DNA of 64,000 nucleotides from AM-1111 sp046302135 (GTDB taxonomy: Bacteria; Bacteroidota; Bacteroidia; B-17B0; Aurantibacillaceae): positions 1 to 64,000 of the forward strand of contig JBKCIQ010000014.1 in the NCBI GenBank assembly GCA_046302135.1, written 5' to 3'. Under the pieces are notes generated by a model, which had not been told where the DNA came from, searched no databases, and saw only the letters and a program-made list of their open reading frames with translations. Both the position numbers and the translations under genes were made by a program. Of this stretch, positions 45,345 through 53,585 are shown piece by piece (the first letter of the stretch is position 1; every line of letters starts with the position of its first letter).

Positions 45345-46697
45345 ATGTCAGAAAAAAACATTACCATAGTTGGTTCAGGGCTCGTAGGATCCCTACTCTC
45401 CATTTATCTAGCCAGAAGAGGACACAAAGTAAATATATATGAACGCCGTGCGGACATGCGTAAGCAAAGTATGTCGGCAGGCAGGTCGATCAATCTCGCA
45501 TTAAGTGACCGTGGATGGAGAGGTCTTGAGGGCGTTGGCATAGCTGATGAAATACGAAAGATTGCAATTCCGATGTACGGAAGATTCATTCACCATAAAG
45601 ATGGTTCTACCGCATATCAGCCATACGGAAAAGAGGGACAGGCTATTAATTCCGTTTCGCGTGCAGAGATAAACATGAAGTTGATGGACCTCGCAGAGAA
45701 AGAAAAAAATGTTTCCATTCACTTTCAGGAAAAGTGCACACATGTAGATCGTTCGACTTTAACAGCCACTTTTGAAAACGAAGAGAGCAAACAGCAATCA
45801 AAAATTAAAAGCGATTTAATGTTTGGTGCAGATGGTGCATTTGCGGCATCAAGGCTGAATATGCAACTTTCCTCAGATCGTTTTGAATATAATCAACATT
45901 ACATCACCGCAGGATATAAGGAATTAATTATACCACCCGGGCCCAATGGAGAATTTCTGATTGAAAAAAACGCGCTACACATCTGGCCACGCGGGAGCTT
46001 CATGATGATTGCTTTACCAAATCCTGATGGAAATTTTACCTGTACTTTGTTTCTCCCGTTTGAAGGAGAAAAATCATTCTCGAATCTAAAAACAAAAGAA
46101 GCGGTAAAAAAGTTTTTTGAGGAAGAGTTTCCGGATGCAGTTCCAATGATGCCAAGTTTATTGGAAGATTTTTTTCATAATCCTACTTCTTCACTCGTAA
46201 CGGTAAAATGCTACCCTTGGGTGTTCGACAATAAAATTGCGTTGATAGGAGATGCGGCCCACGCAATAGTTCCGTTCTACGGACAAGGTATGAACTGCGG
46301 TTTTGAAGATTGCGTTGTGCTTAATGAATTAATAGACAAGCATCATGAAAACTGGGATAACATTTTGGAGGAGTATCAAGATTTAAGAAAACCTGATGGA
46401 GATGCTATTGCAGATCTAGCAATTGCAAATTTTGTGGAGATGCGTGATAAAACCGCTGATCCTAAATTTTTACTTCAGAAAAAAATAGAAGCATGGTTCT
46501 CAGAAAAACATCCTGAAAAGTGGATTCCCTTGTATACAATGGTAACATATAGTCCACAGATAAGATACAGCACGGCGTTGAGAGAGGGAAATCGTCAGGA
46601 GGAAATCATGCAGCAAGTTATGGCCCTGCCAAATATAGAAACGGAGTGGAACAGTAAAATGGTTGAAGACAAAATGTTGGAATTGATTAAAAATTAA
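45345..46697 (+). CDS. kmo: Kynurenine 3-monooxygenase
   Basis: FAD-dependent aromatic hydroxylase that converts kynurenine to 3-hydroxykynurenine with NADPH and O2, in aerobic tryptophan breakdown or the kynurenine route to NAD. The Rossmann motif GSGLVG is at residues 10-15 and is followed by AGRSINLALSDRGWRGLE, a KMO hallmark. The second FAD motif is IGDAAHAIVPFYGQGMNCGF. The length of 450 residues is normal, and the C-terminus has the hydrophobic segment of the family. No other kynurenine pathway gene is in the window. Confidence 0.95.
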   Translation: MSEKNITIVGSGLVGSLLSIYLARRGHKVNIYERRADMRKQSMSAGRSINLALSDRGWRGLEGVGIADEIRKIAIPMYGRFIHHKDGSTAYQPYGKEGQAINSVSRAEINMKLMDLAEKEKNVSIHFQEKCTHVDRSTLTATFENEESKQQSKIKSDLMFGADGAFAASRLNMQLSSDRFEYNQHYITAGYKELIIPPGPNGEFLIEKNALHIWPRGSFMMIALPNPDGNFTCTLFLPFEGEKSFSNLKTKEAVKKFFEEEFPDAVPMMPSLLEDFFHNPTSSLVTVKCYPWVFDNKIALIGDAAHAIVPFYGQGMNCGFEDCVVLNELIDKHHENWDNILEEYQDLRKPDGDAIADLAIANFVEMRDKTADPKFLLQKKIEAWFSEKHPEKWIPLYTMVTYSPQIRYSTALREGNRQEEIMQQVMALPNIETEWNSKMVEDKMLELIKN

Positions 46698-46978
46698 ACA
46701 GAGAAAATAAATTTCAACCAAGTAAGTGCAATAAAGGTAATCACCGATACCGCAACAACCATTTTATGCTTATGGAACATAATTAGTAGGGTCATTAAAA
46801 AGGTGCCAACCGAAGTAACAAGTGCATAACACATTGATGGTCTTATATAGTAGTAATTGAATTGATTCCGCTCTTCAGGACTCATATTAAAAAAGGTAGC
46901 GACATTTACAATAAGTATAACGAAACAAATAATAATCCCTGATCTTGAGAAAAGTCTTACTGAAAAAATTTCTTTCAT
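46694..46978 (-). CDS. Small membrane protein of unknown function
   Basis: A 94-residue protein with three hydrophobic helices (about residues 13-31, 49-68 and 72-92) and a short polar loop (MSPEERNQFNYYYIRPS). I do not recognise it. Its stop overlaps the kmo stop by 4 bases on the opposite strand. Confidence 0.65.
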   Translation of the reverse strand: MKEIFSVRLFSRSGIIICFVILIVNVATFFNMSPEERNQFNYYYIRPSMCYALVTSVGTFLMTLLIMFHKHKMVVAVSVITFIALTWLKFIFSV

Positions 46979-47049
46979 TCGATTGCGAATTTATTGAATT
47001 CATTTACTTAAATATTACCGATCATCGAAATATTCATCAACACAAAAGA

Positions 47050-47080
47050 AAAAAAAAGCCTTCCGAGATCGGAAGGCCTT
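47050..47080 (-). terminator. Rho-independent terminator of the 81-aa lipoprotein gene
   Basis: On the minus strand GCCTTCCG pairs with CGGAAGGC around a 4-base loop, followed by ten T. It lies 22 bases after the stop at 47102. Confidence 0.88.
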
Positions 47081-47101
47081 AATTTTTAAACTAATTTAAA
47101 A

Positions 47102-47347
47102 TTACTTCTGCTCAGTCTTACCTGTTTCAGTTGCATTTTCTACAGCTTTCTGAGTGTTCTCAACAGCTTTGTTTAAAGAATCTACACCTGCATTGGTAAC
47201 TTCTTCAGTTTTTTGCTGAACAGTTTCCAAACCTGCCTTTGCAAGTGAATCAGCCAATGCCTTTTCAGCATCTTTTGCTCCACCACATGATACTAAAACT
47301 GATGCAGACACTAATGCTGCAGCTGCGAATAATGATACTTTTTTCAT
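47102..47347 (-). CDS. Small lipoprotein of unknown function
   Basis: An 81-residue lipoprotein: signal MKKVSLFAAAALVSASVLVSC with the lipid-anchoring Cys21. The mature part is an alanine/glutamate/lysine-rich, probably helical or coiled peptide (KAVENTQKAVENATETGK) without aromatic residues. It resembles small abundant envelope lipoproteins, but I do not assign a family. It is transcribed alone, divergent from the sigma factor gene, and ends in a strong terminator. Confidence 0.75.
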   Translation of the reverse strand: MKKVSLFAAAALVSASVLVSCGGAKDAEKALADSLAKAGLETVQQKTEEVTNAGVDSLNKAVENTQKAVENATETGKTEQK

Positions 47348-47441
47348 TTTTTTATTTTTTATTGGTTATTATATTCTTTTATACCGAAATTCAATTCAGG
47401 TAACCCAAAATTTAGAAAACTTGATGAAATAATTTATAAAG

Positions 47442-47456
47442 TACTGATTACCAGTA
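47442..47456. promoter_or_regulatory. Imperfect 15-bp palindrome between lipoprotein and sigma factor genes
   Basis: TACTGATTACCAGTA is symmetrical except for one pair. It lies in the divergent intergenic region, about 95 bases from the lipoprotein ATG and 110 from the sigma factor ATG. It could be an operator for either gene; this is only a sequence observation. Confidence 0.3.
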
Positions 47457-47529
47457 ATAAAAAATTAGTAATTAAGGTAAGCACTTTTTTATTGAGAAAA
47501 AAAAAGAAAAAATAATTCAATATTGGGGT

Positions 47530-47537
47530 TACTTTTG
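47530..47537 (+). promoter_or_regulatory. -7 element TACTTTTG for the ECF sigma factor gene
   Basis: Full match to TAnnTTTG, 29 bases before the ATG at 47567. No TTG at the usual -33 distance, so if real it may be read by an alternative sigma factor. Confidence 0.4.
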
Positions 47538-47566
47538 CTAAATAACGGAATAAACTATAGCAAACC

Positions 47567-48130
47567 ATGATTGAAAAGAAATCTTGGACAGACGAAGAGC
47601 TAATCAACGGAATCAGGAATGACGAGCGATTGGCACTTTCAATGGTTTATAAAAAGTTCTTTAAGGTAGTGTTAAAGCATGTTCTAAATAACAACGGAAC
47701 TGAGCAGGAGGCAAAAGATATTTATCAGGAAAGTATTCTTGCATTGTATCATACAGTTAGAAAAGAAAACTTTCAGCTGAATTGCCAACTACAAACTTTT
47801 ATTTTTTCAATTGCAAAGCGTTTGTGGCTGAAGCAACTGGGCAGATCGGGAAAAATGATAAAGCTTGAGGTCGTTGATCATGCGGCTTCGGAACCCGATG
47901 TTACAGAGCAATTGGAGGCATTTGAGAAAAAAGAAAAAAAATTAAATCAAATGAACGAAGGACTTAACCAACTCGGAGAGCCCTGCAAAACATTACTTAC
48001 AGACTTTTATTATAACAAAATGGGAATGGATGACATTGCAGAAAAATTTGGATACACAAATGCTGATAATGCAAAAAATCAAAAATATAAATGTCTGCAG
48101 AGGCTGAAAAAGTATGTTATTAACGAATAA
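47567..48130 (+). CDS. RNA polymerase sigma factor, sigma-70/ECF family
   Basis: The 187-residue protein has the sigma-70 region 2 in its first half (KDIYQESILALYHTVRKENF, with FIFSIAKRLWLKQL at its end) and a region 4 helix-turn-helix near the end (MDDIAEKFGYTNADNAKNQK). This is the two-domain layout of ECF sigma factors. The next gene, 12 bases downstream, encodes a protein with an anti-sigma-like N-terminus, so the two probably form a regulated pair that responds to an envelope signal. Confidence 0.88.
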   Translation: MIEKKSWTDEELINGIRNDERLALSMVYKKFFKVVLKHVLNNNGTEQEAKDIYQESILALYHTVRKENFQLNCQLQTFIFSIAKRLWLKQLGRSGKMIKLEVVDHAASEPDVTEQLEAFEKKEKKLNQMNEGLNQLGEPCKTLLTDFYYNKMGMDDIAEKFGYTNADNAKNQKYKCLQRLKKYVINE

Positions 48131-48142
48131 AAGAAGAAGAGT

Positions 48143-49201
48143 ATGAGAAACATTGACCTTTTTGATGATTATATTTCCGGCTCACTTAACGATGCCGATA
48201 AAATTAAATTTGAAGAAAAACTACAATCAGACCCTGAATTCAAAAAAGAGTTTGAATTACATTACAGCTTCATTTCGGTTATAAACGAAAACGAAACGCA
48301 AAAAGAACTTAAAAACTACCTCAACGAAATTCACGAAGAAGAATTCGGAAAACCGAATGTTTTACCACTAAACAGAAATAATGGTTTTTATATTAAAGTT
48401 GCCACTGTTGCCGCAGGGGTTTCAATCATTGTTTTCTTATCAGGAATTTTAATTTATCGTTTCGGACTAGACAAGGGAACAGATAACCAATATGAAGAAT
48501 TGGTGAATAAGGCTGTATTGCAAATTCAAGACGTAAAGCGCGGTATTGAAAAACTGAATAAAAAAGAAGTAGCGCCGGCAACAATGGAAGCTTCCGGCTT
48601 TTGCATTTCATCCAAAGGATATATCATCACAAGCCTACACAGTGTAAAAAATGCAGACTCGGTGATGGTCCAGAATGATAAACTTGATTTTGTTTCAGCG
48701 GAAAAAGTATGGGAAGAACCTCAGCTTGATGTTGCAATTTTTAAGCTTAGCTCAACAGAAGGAATTAATGCCATGGATTTACCAATAAGTTTCCGTAAGG
48801 AGTCTTTAGATCTTGGAGAACGAGTTTTTGCAATTGGTTACCCGAGAGAAACTATTGTATATTCAGAAGGGAATATCAGCGCAGAAACGGGACTTAACGG
48901 AGATACCACTAAATATCAACTATCGATGCTTATCAATCCAGGAAATTCAGGTAGTCCCGTGCTAGATGAGTATGGGAACCTTGCAGGTATTATCTCAGGC
49001 AGAAATAACAGCGCTCAGGGAGTTTCGTATGCAATAAAAAGCAAATATATTTTTGACATGATCCAAAATATTCCTGATGAAAAGCTAAGAAATGAATTAA
49101 AGCCGGATGGGAAAAACACCATCAGGAAAAACAAAAGAGCAGACCAATTGAAAAAACTGAAGCCATATGTTTTCAGTATTAAAGTTTATAAGTCTGCCTG
49201 A
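48143..49201 (+). CDS. Membrane protein with anti-sigma-like N-terminus and trypsin-like protease domain
   Basis: Three parts are visible in 352 residues. Residues 1-~65 resemble cytoplasmic anti-sigma segments (DLFDDYISGSLNDADKIKFE, then SDPEFKKEFELH). Residues ~83-105 are one membrane helix. Residues ~145-310 form a DegP/HtrA-type trypsin fold with the catalytic triad His166 (TSLHSV), Asp196 (PQLDVAIFKL) and Ser269 (GNSGSPV). No PDZ domain follows. The gene is 12 bases after the sigma factor. Known families: HtrA-like proteases degrade or sense misfolded envelope proteins. Inference: the protein tethers the sigma factor and uses its periplasmic protease domain for sensing or self-processing. 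The anti-sigma reading of the N-terminus is the least certain part. Confidence 0.8.
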   Translation: MRNIDLFDDYISGSLNDADKIKFEEKLQSDPEFKKEFELHYSFISVINENETQKELKNYLNEIHEEEFGKPNVLPLNRNNGFYIKVATVAAGVSIIVFLSGILIYRFGLDKGTDNQYEELVNKAVLQIQDVKRGIEKLNKKEVAPATMEASGFCISSKGYIITSLHSVKNADSVMVQNDKLDFVSAEKVWEEPQLDVAIFKLSSTEGINAMDLPISFRKESLDLGERVFAIGYPRETIVYSEGNISAETGLNGDTTKYQLSMLINPGNSGSPVLDEYGNLAGIISGRNNSAQGVSYAIKSKYIFDMIQNIPDEKLRNELKPDGKNTIRKNKRADQLKKLKPYVFSIKVYKSA

Positions 49202-49520
49202 TTCACATTAAACAAGTTTTATATCTCAAATTGGGCATACATTCCCGATTTAAAACATCTTTGTACCTCTTCAATTTTTACAACTTCCTGATATAGAGAC
49301 ACGTGTTTTTTTACACATTTATGGTACAAAGTGTGGAATAAAGTGCACAGCCCGTAATAAATAGAGTGGAAGTGTTCTTTTAATTTTTCAATCCAGGCAA
49401 ATAAATAAAAATTAAAAATTGCTGAGGGAGGGATGCAAATCGTTAAAGACGGGAACAATTTGTTTGTCAGCTGACATGAAAAGTAATGTAACATTTCCAC
49501 TTTTAATTAATTAGTTTTTT
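49202..49520. other. Intergenic region without a supportable gene
   Basis: This 319-base stretch contains one minus-strand open frame (93 codons from a GTG) whose composition does not look like a protein with a known fold. I saw no tRNA, terminator with a T run, or promoter match of the -7 type here. Confidence 0.5.
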
Positions 49521-49961
49521 ATGAAGTGGTTTAATTTATTAATTGTATTGATTTTATTCAATGATGTAAAAGCTCAAAAAGTTCCAAACCAAGTTTCAGC
49601 TACAATGGATACATTAACTTCTCCGGGTGACTCAATAGTTTGGAGCAAACATTTTTCAATTTATCAAGCAGTCAATTACAGCAAAGGTGGGGAAATTCAT
49701 AGTTATTCAATCACATCAGATGGAGTATTATTAACAGTTGCTTCAAGGATAGATTCCAATTTAATTCCTGAGAATATTGAAAAGTATATTTTTACGTTTT
49801 TTCCATCAATGAAAATCAGCGCTTCATACCTTGTTAAAGAATATCCATTAGGTAAAAACTTCTTCAGAATTGATATTGGAAAAGCGGAGGTACTATTTGA
49901 TTGTAATGGAAATTTTTTGGATTGCAGATCGAAACATGATGAATTTGACGAGTCAATTTAG
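49521..49961 (+). CDS. Small secreted protein, possibly PepSY-like
   Basis: A 146-residue protein with a signal peptide (MKWFNLLIVLILFNDVKAQ). The rest has alternating strands and ends with KNFFRIDIGKAEVLFDCNGN, a pattern reminiscent of the PepSY-like domains of Bacteroidota secreted proteins (a strand ending in a D-x-N-G turn). That resemblance is weak and I give no function. It stands alone between two convergent or unrelated units. Confidence 0.6.
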   Translation: MKWFNLLIVLILFNDVKAQKVPNQVSATMDTLTSPGDSIVWSKHFSIYQAVNYSKGGEIHSYSITSDGVLLTVASRIDSNLIPENIEKYIFTFFPSMKISASYLVKEYPLGKNFFRIDIGKAEVLFDCNGNFLDCRSKHDEFDESI

Positions 49962-49986
49962 ATTTATTCTTTCCGAAAAAAATGAA

Positions 49987-50373
49987 TTATTTTTTGGTTT
50001 TTTTCCTTGGAATTTTACCAATCCTTTTATCCTTTTTATTGATCAGTTCACACAATAAACCGACCTTTTCTTCAAAATGGTCATCTGAATACCGAATCAT
50101 CTGCCACGCCGTATTTTTACCGGATCCCGATAGTATAGATACAGGATTTAGTCCTCCGAAATACTCTGACAGAGAGTTGTGATGATCAAAATCAGTAGCA
50201 ATCCAAATCCCGTTAGAATCTGTATGAGATTCTTTATTTCTGAGAATAATTAAAATCTTTTCACCGGAATATACTGCGTGACAACCAAACATTGGTTTAA
50301 TTTCAATGTCAATATTTTGAATTAAATCCAAAACAAAAGGAAAAGGAAAAGCATTTTTTTTCTTGACCTTCAT
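49987..50373 (-). CDS. Conserved cytoplasmic protein, weakly TfoX-N-like
   Basis: A 128-residue protein with no signal peptide. The segment KPMFGCHAVYSGEKILIIL resembles the start of TfoX N-terminal-like domains, but without the full motif set I do not assign it. The C-terminus is very basic (KKDKRIGKIPRKKTKK). It begins 7 bases after the stop of the 110-aa gene, so the two are probably cotranscribed. Confidence 0.6.
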   Translation of the reverse strand: MKVKKKNAFPFPFVLDLIQNIDIEIKPMFGCHAVYSGEKILIILRNKESHTDSNGIWIATDFDHHNSLSEYFGGLNPVSILSGSGKNTAWQMIRYSDDHFEEKVGLLCELINKKDKRIGKIPRKKTKK

Positions 50374-50380
50374 TCTTGAA

Positions 50381-50713
50381 TCAATCTATGAAGCCGGTAT
50401 TTTTAAAATAATCTACCACTGCTTCATTTATAAGTTTATTCTGCTGTTTCGAATCAAGAGGAGGTAATTCCTCATTAAGTTTCCAATGCGGCCAGCCGTC
50501 AGGATCTCTGCCCTCGTAAGAATAATAGCCATAAGGCTCAAGCAGTGTACAAATTGCTATGTGCATTAGATTTATTTTATCATCCTTTTTGAATTTTTTA
50601 TCAAACTTTCCAAGCTCCTGCACACCTATTAAAAATAAGATGTCGGCAATTTCAGGCTCGTTACCGAACCTTTCTTTAAACTTTTCCTGTAGTTTCTCCC
50701 ATGAAGTTTTCAC
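50381..50713 (-). CDS. Conserved cytoplasmic protein of unknown function
   Basis: A 110-residue protein, first of a two-gene unit. It looks well formed (YGYYSYEGRDPDGWPHWKLN), with a helical N-terminal half and a conserved-looking aromatic stretch. I have seen proteins of this type in Bacteroidota but know no function for them. Confidence 0.7.
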   Translation of the reverse strand: MKTSWEKLQEKFKERFGNEPEIADILFLIGVQELGKFDKKFKKDDKINLMHIAICTLLEPYGYYSYEGRDPDGWPHWKLNEELPPLDSKQQNKLINEAVVDYFKNTGFID

Positions 50714-50813
50714 GATGGCAAATTTAAGCTAATTCATCATTATTAACTCATTCACGTTGAAAACGACGATAAATCAAAAAAAATTGAAATAGCGGTAGAG
50801 TTAAATTAGTAAC

Positions 50814-51359
50814 ATGAATTATATCGACATACTAATCTGCATTCCTGTAATATGGGGTATTTACAAAGGCGTTACAGATGGCATCATCACTCAAGTTGCA
50901 GGAATTGCGGCGTTTTTTGGTGGAGTTTGGCTAGCCTTTAACTTTTATGAAGAGTTTACGAGACTTTTTTCATTCGCAGACAAATATGCTCCAGTGATTT
51001 CATTTTCAGTAATATTTCTGCTATCGGTTCTTCTTGTTTTTCTTGCCGCAAAACTCGTAAATAAGATTGTTGATAATGCTTCGCTCTCCACAGCAAACAA
51101 AATGGCAGGAGCAGTATTCGGAGCACTTAAATTCGCTTTAATCCTAAGTGTAATATTTTTTATGGTTGATGCGATTGAATCCAGCTATCCGGCTTTATCA
51201 TTTAAGCAAAAAAAAGAATCATTGTTATATCAGCCCATTGCTAAAATAGCTCCGACCATAGTTCCGGGATTAAAGAATCAAAAAATTGAATTTGGTAATA
51301 AGAACAATAATGAAATAAAGTTAAGCTACTTACCCAAAAATAATCAGGCGGGTGAATGA
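50814..51359 (+). CDS. CvpA family membrane protein
   Basis: The 181-residue protein has four hydrophobic helices in the first ~125 residues with the CvpA pattern (MNYIDILICIPVIWGIYKGV near the start). CvpA homologues affect colicin V production, biofilm and envelope functions in other bacteria; the molecular role is unknown. The C-terminus is polar. Its stop overlaps the start of the next gene (ATGA), so it begins the operon that runs to 57051. Confidence 0.85.
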   Translation: MNYIDILICIPVIWGIYKGVTDGIITQVAGIAAFFGGVWLAFNFYEEFTRLFSFADKYAPVISFSVIFLLSVLLVFLAAKLVNKIVDNASLSTANKMAGAVFGALKFALILSVIFFMVDAIESSYPALSFKQKKESLLYQPIAKIAPTIVPGLKNQKIEFGNKNNNEIKLSYLPKNNQAGE

Positions 51360-52657
51360 AAAAATCCTCAATCAGTATTCTTATTTTTTCTATCCTGCTG
51401 ATTTGTGTTTGGGTATCTTCTAATATTTCATGGGGAAAGGAAAACTGGAAAGGAATTTTGGAAAGTGACGCCAAGGGTTACTACGCCTATCTTCCGGCGG
51501 TATTTATTTATAAAGATTTAAATTTCACATTTTTTGATTCCATAGAAGGAAAAAAATATTTTGACAAAAACTATTATTATGATTATCGCGTTACCGCTAA
51601 CAACAATAAAATAAATAAATACTGGTGTGGAACTGCAATTTGCGAATTGCCCTTCTTCTTAATTGCACACAGCCTAACCCATATCACTAACCATGAGGCA
51701 GACGGCTATTCCAAACTATATCCGATTTTCATCAATTGTGCAGGCATATTTTATCTGGTCTTTGGACTCTACTGTTTAGATAAATTAATGCAGATTTACA
51801 ATATATCAGTGAAGAACAGATTAATAATCGTTGGCTTGTTTTTCTTCGCTACCAACCTTTTTTATTATACGATTGTTGAACCAGGTATGAGTCATGTTTT
51901 TTCATTTGCATGGATCTCTTTCTTTCTCGTTCAAATCAAAAATATTATGATTAAATTTAATTGGAGAAACTTGCTGTTTGCGTCAATAAGTATTGGACTA
52001 ATATTCTTAATAAGGCCAATAAACATACTTATTATATTTTTCGTTCCATTTTTAGCTGGAAGTTTAGAGGGATTCATTTCTTTTTTAAGAGTTGTCATTA
52101 AAGAAAAAATTAAACTATTTATTGTATTATTAATTGTTCCTTCAATTGCCTCAATACAGATTTTATTATATAAAATTTCCTGTGGACAATTTTTTGTTGA
52201 TTCATATCCCGGTGAATCATTCAACTTTCTTAACCCGCACCTATTTGATTTACTTTTCAGTTACAAAAAAGGACTTTTCTTATATACCCCTTTTTATCTG
52301 GTTTGCCTTTTCGGATTAATTTATCTGTTCAAGAACTCGAAGTGGGAGTTTTTTACTTTTTTTATCTTCTTTGTAATAATAAGCTACATACTTTCCAGCT
52401 GGCACAATTGGTGGTATGGAGGAAGTTTTTCCTCCAGAGTCTTTGTCGATTATCTTCCAATCTTTGGACTTACTTTTGGAACATTACTACAAAAATCTTC
52501 TGCAAAAATCAAAAATTTTACACTTGCAATTTCCGTAATTTTGGTGTTGCTTTGTCAGGCTCAAATTTATCAATACAGGTACAATTTAATTACCTGGGAC
52601 AGTATGACAAAAGAAAAGTACTGGGAAGTATTTTTGAGATTGGATAAAATAAAATAA
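51356..52657 (+). CDS. Polytopic membrane protein, possibly a GT-C glycosyltransferase
   Basis: A 433-residue protein with about ten hydrophobic helices. The N-terminal loop contains LESDAKGYYAYLPAVFIYKD, where the acidic residue and the YYAYLPA segment after the first helix recall the GT-C/PMT-like families. There is no closer motif to decide the substrate. It overlaps cvpA by 4 bases and is followed by the ROK kinase after 7 bases, so a glycan-related role would fit its neighbours. Confidence 0.65.
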   Translation: MKKSSISILIFSILLICVWVSSNISWGKENWKGILESDAKGYYAYLPAVFIYKDLNFTFFDSIEGKKYFDKNYYYDYRVTANNNKINKYWCGTAICELPFFLIAHSLTHITNHEADGYSKLYPIFINCAGIFYLVFGLYCLDKLMQIYNISVKNRLIIVGLFFFATNLFYYTIVEPGMSHVFSFAWISFFLVQIKNIMIKFNWRNLLFASISIGLIFLIRPINILIIFFVPFLAGSLEGFISFLRVVIKEKIKLFIVLLIVPSIASIQILLYKISCGQFFVDSYPGESFNFLNPHLFDLLFSYKKGLFLYTPFYLVCLFGLIYLFKNSKWEFFTFFIFFVIISYILSSWHNWWYGGSFSSRVFVDYLPIFGLTFGTLLQKSSAKIKNFTLAISVILVLLCQAQIYQYRYNLITWDSMTKEKYWEVFLRLDKIK

Positions 52658-52664
52658 ATTAAAA

Positions 52665-53585
52665 ATGAAGGTTGTTGCCGGAATAGACATAGGTGGAACA
52701 AATACAGTTTTTGGATTGGTTAATAGAGAAGGTGATGTCTTAAAGATGAACTCATTACCAACAGGGAGCTTTGAAACAGCTGAAGTTTTGGCGAAAGAAA
52801 TAAGTGCAGGAATATCCGATTTGATGGAGATTGACCATGAATTGGCAGGAGTTGGAATAGGTGCGCCAAATGGAAATTTTTACACAGGTACTATAGACAT
52901 GGCTCCCAACCTAAATTGGAAAGGTGTCGTTCCGCTTGCTGAACTCTTCAGGAAACAATTGAATACTGAAGTGTTGCTCACAAACGATGCAAACGCCGCG
53001 GCACTTGGAGAAATGATTTTTGGAGCAGCTAAAGGGATGAAAGATTTTTTGTTTATTACTCTAGGGACTGGCTTAGGTAGTGGAATTGTTGTTAACGGAA
53101 AAATGGTTTACGGACATGACGGATTAGCCGGTGAGTTAGGGCATGTGATTATGTTTCAGGATGGCAGAAATTGCGGATGCGGCAGAAAAGGATGTTTGGA
53201 AACGTATTGCTCAGCAACAGGAATCGTTAGAACCTATTTGAGTTACTTCCCTGAATCAAAATTTGAAGGAATAAAAATTGATGCAAAATATATTTTTAGT
53301 AAGGCTCAACAAAAAGAGAAAGAGGCGCTAAAATCTTTTGAATACACCGGGGAGGTACTGGGATTAGCACTGGCAAACAGCGTTACATATACCAGCCCTG
53401 AAGCCATTTTTATTTTTGGAGGATTAGCTCTTGCAGGAAATTATTTATTTGAACCTTTAAGAAAAAGTTTCTCAAAAAACTTGCTCAACATCTATAGAAG
53501 AGAAATAAAAATACTTCCAAGCGCTCTGCCTGAAAACTCTGCGGCAATTTTAGGTGCTGCATCACTATGCTGGGAAAAACTATAA
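52665..53585 (+). CDS. ROK family sugar kinase (glucokinase-like)
   Basis: ATP-dependent kinase of the ROK family, which phosphorylates glucose, N-acetylglucosamine or related sugars. The N-terminal phosphate motif GIDIGGTNTVFGLV, the catalytic NDANAAALGE and the zinc motif with Cys170, Cys172 and Cys177 (NCGCGRKGCLE) are all present. The length is 306 residues. The GH20 gene begins inside its last codons, so the sugar released by that enzyme is a plausible substrate; the choice between glucose and GlcNAc cannot be made from the sequence. Confidence 0.92.
   Translation: MKVVAGIDIGGTNTVFGLVNREGDVLKMNSLPTGSFETAEVLAKEISAGISDLMEIDHELAGVGIGAPNGNFYTGTIDMAPNLNWKGVVPLAELFRKQLNTEVLLTNDANAAALGEMIFGAAKGMKDFLFITLGTGLGSGIVVNGKMVYGHDGLAGELGHVIMFQDGRNCGCGRKGCLETYCSATGIVRTYLSYFPESKFEGIKIDAKYIFSKAQQKEKEALKSFEYTGEVLGLALANSVTYTSPEAIFIFGGLALAGNYLFEPLRKSFSKNLLNIYRREIKILPSALPENSAAILGAASLCWEKL

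Noticed and set aside
49219..49500. Minus-strand open frame of 93 codons
   Set aside because: It starts with GTG, has odd composition with many His, Tyr and Cys, no recognisable motif and no promoter; it looks like chance.
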